Source: Promethearchaeia archaeon
Lineage (GTDB): Archaea > Asgardarchaeota > Lokiarchaeia > Sigyniarchaeales > SOKP01
Assembly: GCA_029856295.1 (NCBI GenBank)
Contig: JAHQWS010000204.1
Location: forward strand, 1-32,488
Length of the DNA: 32,488 nucleotides
Reading direction: 5' to 3'
The notes under the pieces are model-generated. The model was not told the DNA's origin, searched no databases, and worked only from the letters and a program-made list of their open reading frames with translations. Below, one piece after another: positions 22,991-31,527 of this stretch. A program made the translations under genes and the position numbers. Positions within the stretch are counted from its first letter, which is position 1; each line of letters starts with the position of its first letter.

Positions 22991-23001
22991 TTTTTATAAA
23001 A
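22991..23001 (+). promoter_or_regulatory. TATA box before the FGGY kinase
   Basis: TTTTTATAAAA lies 47-57 nt before the ATG, giving a leader of about 25-30 nt. AAGAGATG just before the start may serve for ribosome binding. The element equals those at 4556 and 5967. Confidence 0.45.
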
Positions 23002-23047
23002 TCAATAATTATTTTTATATGATTATAAAATAAAAAGAGATGTAAAC

Positions 23048-24580
23048 ATGTACATTGCAGCTTTAGATTTGGGGACCACCGGATGCAGGACATTCATCTT
23101 TAATTTAGTGGGAGATGTTATAGCAAGTGATTATCAAGAATGGGAAAGCTTTTACCCAACCCCGTCTTCTGTAGAGCAAGATGCGAATTCATGGTGGGAT
23201 TCTATTAAAAAAACGATAGAAGCGGCAATTAAAAAAAGCGGCATCGATAAAAGTGAGATTGTGTCATTATCGGTTACAAACCAGAGAGAAACCATTGTTC
23301 CTGTGGATAAAGAGGGCAATCCCCTCCATAACGCTTTAGTATGGCAGGATAGACGTACCACAGACCAGGTTGAATTTATTAAAAATAAGATAGGAGCAGA
23401 TAAAATATATAAAACGACTGGTTTAACAATAGATCCCTATTTCTCAGCCACCAAAATCCTCTGGTTTAAGGATAAGAGGCCGAATATCTATAATAAAACT
23501 CATAAATTTCTATTAGTCGCTGATTTTATCATTTTTAAGCTAACAGGTAAATTTGTAAGTGATCATAGCAATTTAAGCAGAACTATGTTATTTGATATTA
23601 ATAATTTAAGGTATTCTGAAGATATTGCTTCTGAGATGGGACTTGATTTGGATAAAATGCCCGACCCAGTTGGGTGTGGTGTAGATATTGGAGAAATTAT
23701 TACTGAAGAAACGGACTTTGATAAGAAGACATTAGTAGTCTCTGGTGCCGGAGATCAACAATCTGCCGCATTAGGAGTAGGTGTCATTTCTCCTGGGGAA
23801 ATAAAATGTACAACAGGAACGGGTAGTTTTATTTTAGCCTATTTAAGCGAGCCAAAATTTGATCCAGAGAAAAGAGTTTTGTGTAGCTGTCATGCCATTC
23901 CTGGGGCATGGGTTCAAGAAGCTAGTATCTTTACCTCTGGAGCAGCATTAAGATGGTTCAGAGATCAAGTTGGCCAGCCAGAATGTATAGCTGCCGGAGA
24001 AGGACAAGATCCATACGATATTATGACCGCTGAGGCTGAAAAATCCCCTATAGGGGCAAACGGCTTAATGCTAATTCCGCATTTAATCGGTGCGGGGGCA
24101 CCCCATTGGAATCCCTATGCTAAAGGTATTTTATTTGGGTTATCGCTAGGCCACCAACGGCGAGATCTTTACCGTGCAGTACTTGAAGGCGTCGCCTTTG
24201 AAGTGAAAAAAAATATCCAAGTTTTTAAGGAACTGGGAATTGAACCTAGGGAATTGTTACTTACTGGTGGAGGGTCCCGTTCTGATTTCTGGAATCAAAT
24301 TTATGCGGATGTGTTAGGAATTACATGTGTAAGAAATGTTATTGAAGAAGCTACATCTTTAGGTGCTGCCATATTAGCGGCTTCGGGAGCAGGACTTTTC
24401 CCAGATGTGGCAAAAGCTGCGGAAAATTTATGTAAAGTTGATAAGAAATGGGTTCCTAATGAAAACAATAGCAAATTTTATAAAGAGATGTACAAATTTT
24501 CCTATGATTTATATAATTTATTAAAAAGCAAAAATATGTATAAGAATTTCAATGACTTAAATCAGTTAAAAGATTCCTAA
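23048..24580 (+). CDS. FGGY-family carbohydrate kinase (glycerol-kinase-like)
   Basis: This is an FGGY sugar/polyol kinase of 510 residues with an actin-like fold. The N-terminal ATPase domain opens 'ALDLGTTGCRTFIF' (4-17). 'SVTNQRETIVPVD' and 'TGLTIDPYFSATKILWF' are close to glycerol kinase, as is 'SNLSRTMLFDI'. The phosphoryl acceptor base Asp is in 'SGAGDQQSAALG' (about 234-245). The C-terminal part ('SGAALRWFRDQ', 'LLTGGGSRSDFWNQIYADVLG') is general FGGY and also fits xylulose kinase. Glycerol is my first guess; D-xylulose or another polyol is possible. It stands alone with its own TATA box; a run of ten T follows the stop. Confidence 0.85.
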   Translation: MYIAALDLGTTGCRTFIFNLVGDVIASDYQEWESFYPTPSSVEQDANSWWDSIKKTIEAAIKKSGIDKSEIVSLSVTNQRETIVPVDKEGNPLHNALVWQDRRTTDQVEFIKNKIGADKIYKTTGLTIDPYFSATKILWFKDKRPNIYNKTHKFLLVADFIIFKLTGKFVSDHSNLSRTMLFDINNLRYSEDIASEMGLDLDKMPDPVGCGVDIGEIITEETDFDKKTLVVSGAGDQQSAALGVGVISPGEIKCTTGTGSFILAYLSEPKFDPEKRVLCSCHAIPGAWVQEASIFTSGAALRWFRDQVGQPECIAAGEGQDPYDIMTAEAEKSPIGANGLMLIPHLIGAGAPHWNPYAKGILFGLSLGHQRRDLYRAVLEGVAFEVKKNIQVFKELGIEPRELLLTGGGSRSDFWNQIYADVLGITCVRNVIEEATSLGAAILAASGAGLFPDVAKAAENLCKVDKKWVPNENNSKFYKEMYKFSYDLYNLLKSKNMYKNFNDLNQLKDS

Positions 24581-24590
24581 AAAAATTGTA

Positions 24591-24600
24591 TTTTTTTTTT
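24591..24600 (+). terminator. T10 terminator after the FGGY kinase
   Basis: A run of ten T begins 11 nt after the stop codon, a typical archaeal terminator. The remaining approximately 200 nt up to the next gene are AT-rich, with a TATA-like element near 24757-24765 and nothing else recognisable. Confidence 0.6.
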
Positions 24601-24756
24601 ATATTTATTGTATAATTTTACAAGTACTTTCAATTTTAGATATATCTTTCATTTATCGCCTCAAAATATTGAAAACTCCATCTTATTGATTTCAAAAGGA
24701 AAAAATTATTATAATGTATACAATCAATTTTATATATCTTAAATGGTATTCTTTTA

Positions 24757-24765
24757 TTTATAAAA
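24757..24765 (+). promoter_or_regulatory. TATA box candidate for the membrane protein
   Basis: TTTATAAAA lies 34-42 nt before the ATG at 24799, giving a predicted leader of about 10-15 nt. Confidence 0.4.
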
Positions 24766-24798
24766 CATATTTAAAAAACATATAAATTTGAGAAATTT

Positions 24799-25389
24799 AT
24801 GAATGTAATACGCTTTTCAAAAAAACAAATGTTGGTAGCAACTATTTTTTATATCGCAATAACAATAACCGTAATCGTTATTATTGCAGGGTTAGTATAC
24901 ACATTAGCAGACCTCATTATGGAAACCGGAAAAATGGCATTATTCTTAGGTTTAAATTTTGGTTACCAAATCGCCATCATTGGAACTTTATTAGCAGGGT
25001 TATTCTTCTTAATTGTTTACTTTTTTGGGTTATATAAGAAAGGAAGAACCATGATCTTAAAAAATATTTTCAGGAAAAAACTATTCAATGATAAATATAG
25101 AAATCGGATCGGAGTGAAAATAGCCGCAGGTGCTTTAATGTTTAGCATTTTTGCAATTATCATTGGAATTTTAACTGCTGTTATTTACGATCTCTTTACA
25201 CGTCCAGCAAGTGGAGATAGGGTGACACTTAACACGATATTTGCAGAATTATCGCAAGGACAAATTGTTTTATTTATCGGGATGTTAATGTTATTAATCA
25301 TAGGGCTTTTATTTTTTCTTAATTACCTGTGGTATAATGGATATTACTTGATACTTCGCATGATAAAAGATTTAGAAGAAGAGGATTAA
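24799..25389 (+). CDS. Membrane protein of unknown function, four helices
   Basis: I do not recognise this 196-residue protein. Four strongly hydrophobic segments are visible: about 12-37, 45-75, 107-132 and 150-177. The first loop is short, and the cytoplasmic loop between helices 2 and 3 is very basic ('YKKGRTMILKNIFRKKLFNDKYRNR'-type, about 77-103), fixing both termini inside by the positive-inside rule. The tail after helix 4 ends in Asp/Glu ('DLEEED'). It is monocistronic, between an FGGY kinase and a HerA-like ATPase, with no shared operon evident. Confidence 0.75.
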   Translation: MNVIRFSKKQMLVATIFYIAITITVIVIIAGLVYTLADLIMETGKMALFLGLNFGYQIAIIGTLLAGLFFLIVYFFGLYKKGRTMILKNIFRKKLFNDKYRNRIGVKIAAGALMFSIFAIIIGILTAVIYDLFTRPASGDRVTLNTIFAELSQGQIVLFIGMLMLLIIGLLFFLNYLWYNGYYLILRMIKDLEEED

Positions 25390-25516
25390 ATAAATCACTA
25401 TTTTCTTTTTTCAATATAAGTCAAAAAACTTTTACTCCTATTTTGTTTAAATTCATTCCTTTTTTTATTTTAACTCAAATAGATTGAATTAATGTTTTTT
25501 TAGACTTTAAATTATA

Positions 25517-27037
25517 ATGCCCTCTAAAATTGGTACTATTTTTAATTTTAATCAATTACCAGATGTATCAAAATTTCCCTTTGTTATTAGTAAAAGGAGA
25601 GATAGAGTTTTAGTAAAAAAGGGATTATTTGTGTATACTAAATCAAGTGAGGGTTATTTAATAGGTATAATTGAAAGAATATTAATATTAAATGAATATT
25701 TTTCTGATGCTTTGACTATAAAGTCATATAATAGTAATAATAATCCAAATATATTAAAGGGCTTATTTCCAAGTGAAGACTTTGAATTTGTCACGGCTAT
25801 TGTGAAATGTTTAGGGATAATCCATTTTATAAACGGAAATAATAAGGAGATTAAAACAATTAAAAGAATGTCATATCCCGCAAATCCGGGAGCTGATGTT
25901 TATTTATTAGAAGAAGAGATTTTTAACCAATTCATAGGACTCGATATTAAACGGGGATTACATTTAGGAAATATAAAAGTTTCAAATTTTGACGCAAAAA
26001 TAAACGTGGACCGCTTATTAAATAAGCATTTTGCTATTCTATCAATTTCCGGAGGGGGAAAAAGTTATCTCACATCAATTCTCATAGAAGAATTATTGAC
26101 AAGAGATATGTCCTATGGGAATCCTGCTATAATTTTAATTGATGTTCACGGAGAATATTTATACTTGAAAGATCTACCTAAGATTCAAGATAAGGTGAAA
26201 ATACAGGATATTTCTTATTTTCAAATTTCTGTACCTAATTTAAATGCATGGTGGTTCAGAAAGTATCAGGATCAGATCTCCAATGTTCAGATTAGAGAAC
26301 TTTCTAAATACATTCAAAAACTGAAAAACGATAAAGGGAGAAATGGGAATTACACTTTGCAAGATATTATTGATTATATTGAAAACGAATCTGAGGGTGG
26401 TAAAAGTACTAAACAAGCATTAATTGGCTGGTTATCTGATTTAAATCGACTGACATTATTTGGACCTCAAGAAAACCCATTCATTGCCAATATAGTTAAT
26501 CAAAATCAAATTACGATATTTAACCTTGCAAATGAGATTAGTATAAGAAAAAAACAAATTATTGTCGATTATCTTTGTAATCGATTATTTTATCTAAGGA
26601 GAACCGATAATATTCCCCCTTTCTTATTAATAATGGAAGAGGCTCACCAATTCTGCCCTGAGGCAGCACATTCCAAAGCAATATCTAAATCCATAATAGA
26701 AACTATCGCCAGAGAGGGTAGAAAGTTTATGGCATGCTTATGTTTAATTTCGCAACGACCAAAGAAATTGAGTGCCACTGTTTTATCTCAATTGAATTCA
26801 AAAATGGTTTTGAACATAAAAAATCCATACGATTTAAAACATTTAATGGATAGCTCCGAAGCAATATCTAAAGAGTATGCCGATATGATTTCGAGTTTAG
26901 GAGTAGGTGAGATGCTATTGATCGGAAATGCGGTTAATTACCCTATCTTCATCGATATCAGAGAAAGAAAGTTTAAATCGAAGATTGAAGACCTTTCACT
27001 TACAGATGTTTGCTTAAAATGGGAAAAAACAAGCTAA
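25517..27037 (+). CDS. HerA-like ATPase (FtsK-HerA, DUF87 family)
   Basis: This is a hexameric DNA-translocase-type ATPase of 506 residues. The N-terminal part (about 1-165) corresponds to the HAS-barrel region. Walker A is 'SISGGGKSY' (176-184), differing from the common G-T/S-G-S-GKS form by lacking the first Gly. 'LIDVHGEY' (sensor-like beta strand) follows, Walker B is 'LLIMEEAHQF' near 373-382, 'TIAREGRKF' and 'LISQRP' are the HerA motif positions with a likely arginine finger, and the C-terminal 'GVGEMLLIGNAVNYP' closes the core. HerA usually works with the NurA nuclease in DNA-end resection; no NurA is near. The stop overlaps the stop of a convergent small gene by 4 nt. Confidence 0.88.
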   Translation: MPSKIGTIFNFNQLPDVSKFPFVISKRRDRVLVKKGLFVYTKSSEGYLIGIIERILILNEYFSDALTIKSYNSNNNPNILKGLFPSEDFEFVTAIVKCLGIIHFINGNNKEIKTIKRMSYPANPGADVYLLEEEIFNQFIGLDIKRGLHLGNIKVSNFDAKINVDRLLNKHFAILSISGGGKSYLTSILIEELLTRDMSYGNPAIILIDVHGEYLYLKDLPKIQDKVKIQDISYFQISVPNLNAWWFRKYQDQISNVQIRELSKYIQKLKNDKGRNGNYTLQDIIDYIENESEGGKSTKQALIGWLSDLNRLTLFGPQENPFIANIVNQNQITIFNLANEISIRKKQIIVDYLCNRLFYLRRTDNIPPFLLIMEEAHQFCPEAAHSKAISKSIIETIAREGRKFMACLCLISQRPKKLSATVLSQLNSKMVLNIKNPYDLKHLMDSSEAISKEYADMISSLGVGEMLLIGNAVNYPIFIDIRERKFKSKIEDLSLTDVCLKWEKTS

Positions 27038-27316
27038 AGTAGGTCTTCCATTAATTTACTACTAATCTTTTCATTGTGTTTATTGAGAACGATCATCTTT
27101 TTATTCTTAGAAACTCTGAATACATTTATAATATTCATAGATTCTAATTTCATAAAGGTTTCTTCTAAATACAATGAATTGACAAAAGGAAATTCTTTTT
27201 TAAGTAATTCTTCCATTCTCTTATCCATTACCTCTCCTTTATTTCTTACAAGGATATCAATTATTGAGTTTAAAATCGGTTTTTGATTCCAACGATGTGC
27301 TTCTATAAGTTTTCAC
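27034..27316 (-). CDS. Small winged-helix-like protein, start disrupted by a 1-nt shift
   Basis: The conserved-looking frame runs from 27312 to the TAG at 27034 and reads 'LIEAHRWNQKPILNSIIDIL', 'KGEVMDKRMEELLKKEF' and 'ETFMKLESMNIINVFRVSKNKKMIVL', the pattern of a winged helix with a wing near the end. No start codon lies in this frame upstream of an ATG at 27228, which would cut off the first helix. A GTG at 27316 sits one base out of frame; deleting one A from the AAAA run at 27310-27313 joins it (V/M-K-L-I-E-A-H). A TATA box (AAATTATAAAA, about 27340-27350) lies 25-30 nt upstream, fitting a start at the GTG. A homopolymer read error is the simplest cause. If the ATG is real, the product is 64 residues. 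It probably binds nucleic acid. Confidence 0.5.
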
Positions 27317-27420
27317 CTTATTGTTTTAATTTTTTAGGTTTTTTATAATTTATTAGTCAAAAAAAAAGAAAATTCAAGTTATCACGATTAATATTTTCTT
27401 TATAATTAATATTTTTAATA

Positions 27421-29649
27421 TTATACAAACAGACCTTCTTCTTTTTCTTTTTCTATTCTTCTTCTTTTTAGTTTTTCGCCAAATTCTCCGTACCATTTAA
27501 GTATTTCAGGGGTAATTGTTGGATGTATTTCTGTCCGTGCTTCTTTAAAGTGGTCCAAAGTGATTTTTCTTGCTCGAATATTTTCCCTTAAAGCATTCAT
27601 AGCCGCTTCCCGGCATAATGTTTCAATGTCAGCACCAGAAAAACCTTCATCGATTATAGCATGAATCTCTTCTACTTTTAAATTCGTTGCTAAAGGCATT
27701 TCTTTAGTATAGATTTTTATTATTTCAATTTGAGTTTTTTCATCTGGAGCGGGAACTAATAATGTGCGATCTATTCTTCCTGGTCTTATTAACGCCAAAT
27801 CTAATATATCAGGGCGATTTGTAGCAGCAATTACCACAATATCTTTCATACTTTCTAACCCATCTAATTCGGTTAAAAGTTGCGATAGAACCTTTTCTGT
27901 CACTCCTGTACTTGAAGCATATCTACCTCGACTTGGAGCAATGGAATCAAATTCATCAAAGAATACAATACATGGTGCTGCCATTTTAGCTTTTCGAAAA
28001 ATTTCTCTAATAGCTTTCTCACTTTCGCCTACCCATTTTGATAAGAGTTCTGGACCTTTTATCGAAATAAAATTTGCCTTACTTTCAGTTGCTACGGCTC
28101 TGGCAAGAAGTGTTTTACCACAACCTGGAGGACCATAAAGTAAAATACCCTTTGGAGGGTTTATTCCCATTCTTTTGAAAATTTGTGGACTAGATAAAGG
28201 CCATTCTACAGCTTCAATTAATCTTTGCTTTAAATCCTCTAAACCTCCCACTTGATCCCATTTTACATTGGGAACTTCTACAAATACTTCTCTTATTCCA
28301 GAGGGCATTACCTCTTTTAAAGCTTCTTCAAAATCTTCCTTAGTAACAATTATTTGTTCCAAAAGGTCTGGGTCAATCATCTCTGATTCTAAATTAATTT
28401 TAGGTAAATATCTTCTTAAGGCTGACATTGCCGCTTCTCGACAAACTGCTGAAATATCAGCGCCTACAAATCCATGAGTTATTTGAGAAAACTCTTTTAT
28501 AGAGATTTTTTTATCAAGAGGCATGTTGCGAGTATGAATTAGAAATACTTCTCGGCGTCCCTTCTCATTTGGAACTTTTATTTCAATTTCGCGATCAAAT
28601 CTTCCAGGGCGCCTTAAAGCGGGATCTAAACTATTTGGTCTATTCGTAGCCCCTATGACTATAACTCTTCCTCTACTATGTAACCCATCCATTAATGCTA
28701 ATAATTGTGCCACGACTCTTCTCTCTACTTCTCCTGTTACAGTTTCCCTTTTTGGTGCAATAGCATCGATTTCATCAATAAATACTATTGAGGGACTTTT
28801 TTCTTCCGCCTCTATAAAAATTTTCCGTAATTTCTTCTCTGATTCACCATAAAATTTGCTCATAATTTCTGGACCATTTATTGAGATAAAATGAGCCTCA
28901 CTTTCATTAGCAACCGCTTTCGCTAATAATGTTTTTCCACATCCGGGAGGCCCCCTTAATAATACTCCCTTAGGAGGATCTATCCCTAAACGTTTAAATA
29001 TAGACGGATGACGCAATGGTAATTCAACCATTTCTCTTACTCTTTGTATTTCTCTATCCAAACCACCGACATCTTCATAAGTTATGTAGCCTCCCCCCTT
29101 TTCCTCATCTTCGGTAACATGCTCACTTATATGTAATGCAGATTCTTGTTTAATAACACAAATCCCCTTAGGTCTAAGACCTATAACTTTGAAAGTAATT
29201 TCTCTACTTATCCCTATTGAAATTAATATAAGATCATCAATGGTAACGGGATAATTATTTAATTTTCTTTTTACAAACGATTCAAATCTTGGATTCGTTC
29301 TAATTTTTACACTTGAAGGTGCCAAAACAATGTTTTGAGCGACTTTGGCATTTACCTTAAAAATCTCGATGGTATCGTCGATGCTAGTGCCCGTATTTTT
29401 TCTCAATCTCGAATCTATTCGTACAATTCCTAATCCATTATCCTGAGGATAACTTGGCCATGCTATACCTGCACTTTCTTTTTTACCAAATAACCCGATT
29501 ACATCTCCCGTTTGAATGTTTAAATCTTCCATAGTTTTGGGGTCAATCCTTATAATATTCCTACCGATATCCCTCTTCTTCGCTTTTTGGACGCGGAGTG
29601 TGAATCTTTTTTCCTTATCATCTACTTTATTTGTCTCTCCTTCTGACAT
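27421..29649 (-). CDS. CDC48/VAT-type AAA+ ATPase
   Basis: This is the archaeal Cdc48/p97 homologue, an unfoldase that extracts and feeds proteins to the proteasome. At 742 residues it has the full layout: N-terminal double-psi barrel and four-stranded domain (about 15-185), AAA D1 with Walker A 'GPPGCGKT' (233-240) and Walker B 'IVFIDEIDA' (286-294), AAA D2 with Walker A 'GPPGCGKT' (504-511) and Walker B 'IVFFDEFDS'. Arg fingers and sensor motifs ('RRPGRFDREI', 'IRPGRIDRTL') are intact in both rings. The C-terminus ends in Leu-Phe-Val after a Lys/Glu-rich helix, resembling the hydrophobic-Tyr-any motif with which unfoldases open the 20S gate. It stands on its own, with a TATA-like element near 29723-29733. 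Confidence 0.97.
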   Translation of the reverse strand: MSEGETNKVDDKEKRFTLRVQKAKKRDIGRNIIRIDPKTMEDLNIQTGDVIGLFGKKESAGIAWPSYPQDNGLGIVRIDSRLRKNTGTSIDDTIEIFKVNAKVAQNIVLAPSSVKIRTNPRFESFVKRKLNNYPVTIDDLILISIGISREITFKVIGLRPKGICVIKQESALHISEHVTEDEEKGGGYITYEDVGGLDREIQRVREMVELPLRHPSIFKRLGIDPPKGVLLRGPPGCGKTLLAKAVANESEAHFISINGPEIMSKFYGESEKKLRKIFIEAEEKSPSIVFIDEIDAIAPKRETVTGEVERRVVAQLLALMDGLHSRGRVIVIGATNRPNSLDPALRRPGRFDREIEIKVPNEKGRREVFLIHTRNMPLDKKISIKEFSQITHGFVGADISAVCREAAMSALRRYLPKINLESEMIDPDLLEQIIVTKEDFEEALKEVMPSGIREVFVEVPNVKWDQVGGLEDLKQRLIEAVEWPLSSPQIFKRMGINPPKGILLYGPPGCGKTLLARAVATESKANFISIKGPELLSKWVGESEKAIREIFRKAKMAAPCIVFFDEFDSIAPSRGRYASSTGVTEKVLSQLLTELDGLESMKDIVVIAATNRPDILDLALIRPGRIDRTLLVPAPDEKTQIEIIKIYTKEMPLATNLKVEEIHAIIDEGFSGADIETLCREAAMNALRENIRARKITLDHFKEARTEIHPTITPEILKWYGEFGEKLKRRRIEKEKEEGLFV

Positions 29650-29740
29650 ATAATATCATTCTTTTGGTGAATCACTTCTTTAATTAATTTAATGCAATTA
29701 ACTAGTAAAAACTTTTGTGTTTCAATTTATAAATTACTTT

Positions 29741-30796
29741 TTAATTTTTTTTAAGAAAACTATCAAGTGATATTTGCATTTTTGAAGAATCTAATTTTCT
29801 TAAACGGTCAAGTGCATTCTCCACCCGCTGTTTTGAGAAGTTGTGCTGTTCTAGCAGCAATTCTTCTATTTTTTCGAAATCTATTTTTTTCCACTTCAAT
29901 TTGGGATATTCTTTTTTAATATCTGGTTTTAAAAAAATCGTTTTTACTTGCTCAATTATTTCTGGAGCTATTTGAATTTCTAGTTTTCCTACTTTTATTT
30001 CTTTATCAATTATATTTTGTATAGATCCATATTTCTTAATCAGATCTAAGGCCTTATGTTGACCTATTCCTGGTATCCCTTCAAAGAAATCGGTTCCAAT
30101 CAATATTCCCATTTCGATTAATTGTTCTCGCGAAATTTCTAAATTCTCTAATAATTTTGGGAGTGAAACATATTCTATGTCTAGAGTAACTGTCGTATCT
30201 TTTACCTTTTTACTTCTGCTTACTGCGAAATTCCTGACTAATCGTTCTCCACCAAATAATAAGGTATCATAATCCTGAGATGCACACGCCCAAGCATCGC
30301 CTCTTTCAACTAAATATGCTGATTGAGCTTCACCTTCGGAGCTGGCTTCAATGACAGGGATACCCATATATTCAATTAGTTTTTTACTCTCTTCTATCAT
30401 ATCTGTAGATAGTTTAGATGTTTGTTGCGCGAATTTTCTTGCCTCTCTGAAATCTTCTGCTTCTTGAGCCTTAATCATCTTTTCCTTAGCTTCTTCTTTA
30501 ATTTTTTTTCTCTCCTTTATTGTATCTGATTTAAGTTCAGATGGAATCCCATCAAAAACATAAATTGGTTTAATAGCATGCTCAAGAAAATTTATAGTTC
30601 TATAAAATAATCCTGAAAGATGAGAGGTTACATTTCCTTCATAATCCTTAAGTGGAGTACCATCTCTCTGACGAATAATTGCCAAAAATTGATAAATTGT
30701 ATTAAATGCATCAATAGCTATAGGTTTTCCTAAAAGATTCTCAAAAGTAATCGTTCTGCTAACTTCTTTAACTAACTCGTTTATCTTTACTCCCAT
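29741..30796 (-). CDS. fen1: Flap endonuclease FEN1
   Basis: FEN1 removes 5' flaps during Okazaki fragment maturation and repair. The 351-residue protein begins 'MGVKINELV', has the N-nuclease region with 'IAIDAFNTIYQFL' (first metal Asp) and 'YVFDGIPSELK', the helical-arch stretch rich in Lys/Glu, the I-region 'EASSEGEAQSAYLVERGDAWACASQDYDTLLFGG' residues about 158-190, and the helix-hairpin-helix 'GTDFFEGIPGIGQHKAL'. The C-terminus carries a PCNA-binding PIP box, 'QISLDSFL' (341-348). All acidic metal ligands appear present. NOB1 and NAD kinase lie upstream on the same strand, but a 173-nt gap separates FEN1, so separate transcription is likely. Confidence 0.96.
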   Translation of the reverse strand: MGVKINELVKEVSRTITFENLLGKPIAIDAFNTIYQFLAIIRQRDGTPLKDYEGNVTSHLSGLFYRTINFLEHAIKPIYVFDGIPSELKSDTIKERKKIKEEAKEKMIKAQEAEDFREARKFAQQTSKLSTDMIEESKKLIEYMGIPVIEASSEGEAQSAYLVERGDAWACASQDYDTLLFGGERLVRNFAVSRSKKVKDTTVTLDIEYVSLPKLLENLEISREQLIEMGILIGTDFFEGIPGIGQHKALDLIKKYGSIQNIIDKEIKVGKLEIQIAPEIIEQVKTIFLKPDIKKEYPKLKWKKIDFEKIEELLLEQHNFSKQRVENALDRLRKLDSSKMQISLDSFLKKN

Positions 30797-30969
30797 TTTT
30801 ATCTTTGATCATAATTGTTATTCTATCAATTATTATTTGGAAAATTTAATATATATTTTCCACTATATTCCAAATTCATTCTTCTAGTTCTTAAAAATTT
30901 ATATCCTAAATTTAGCTTAGCTTGGATTTATTTTAAAAAAAATTGTTTATATTGATGTATATATATATT

Positions 30970-31515
30970 TTAAATTAATTTTATTTCATTCTTCCTTCTT
31001 CGTCTAAGTCTTGTCCCACATCTTTCACATTCTTTACCAAATTCTTCAACTTTTTTTGCTTCTTTACAAAAAGGGCAGTAAATTTCCCAGATAATCCTTG
31101 ATTTAATTCCATCTCTAATTAATGGTGAAAAAGGAATGTTCAATTCTGAGCATAAGTTTTGCATTGAATAATCATTAGTGTAGAGAATAAAATCATTTTT
31201 AATGGATTCTTTAAATTCTAAAGCCAACGCAATTAATTCTTTATCAACCATCGATAACGTTTTATAATCTCCTGTAGTTTTTGAACTTGTCTCGATTTCT
31301 TGAAAAAACCTGCTTGAAGGAGTTTGTATCAATAACTTTTTACTTTCAATGGCTACTTGAATTCTATTAACAATATTCCTATTTTTATTTGTATATCTCT
31401 TATGTTTAACTTCCTCAATAACTTTAGGCGTTGTATAAATAACACCATCAATTACATTAAATTCTATGCCTAACAAAAAGATATTTGTATCAAAAATTAA
31501 AGTTGGTTTATTCAT
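30970..31515 (-). CDS. nob1: rRNA maturation endonuclease NOB1
   Basis: NOB1 is the PIN-domain nuclease that cuts the 3' end of precursor 16S/18S rRNA at the last stage of small-subunit assembly. The 181-residue archaeal form has the PIN domain with catalytic acidic residues in 'IFDTNIFLLG' (Asp near 9), a Glu in 'VIEEVKHK', 'LSMVDKELIALALE' and 'LYTNDYSMQNL', followed by a C-terminal zinc ribbon, CPFC (about 149-152) and CERC (about 167-170), and a basic tail ('RLRRRRKNE'). The start is preceded by GAGGAGTAAT formed by the end of NAD kinase, 12 nt upstream, so the two are co-transcribed. It complements SBDS and the exosome in ribosome production. Confidence 0.93.
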   Translation of the reverse strand: MNKPTLIFDTNIFLLGIEFNVIDGVIYTTPKVIEEVKHKRYTNKNRNIVNRIQVAIESKKLLIQTPSSRFFQEIETSSKTTGDYKTLSMVDKELIALALEFKESIKNDFILYTNDYSMQNLCSELNIPFSPLIRDGIKSRIIWEIYCPFCKEAKKVEEFGKECERCGTRLRRRRKNEIKLI

Positions 31516-31527
31516 TTTTTATGAACA

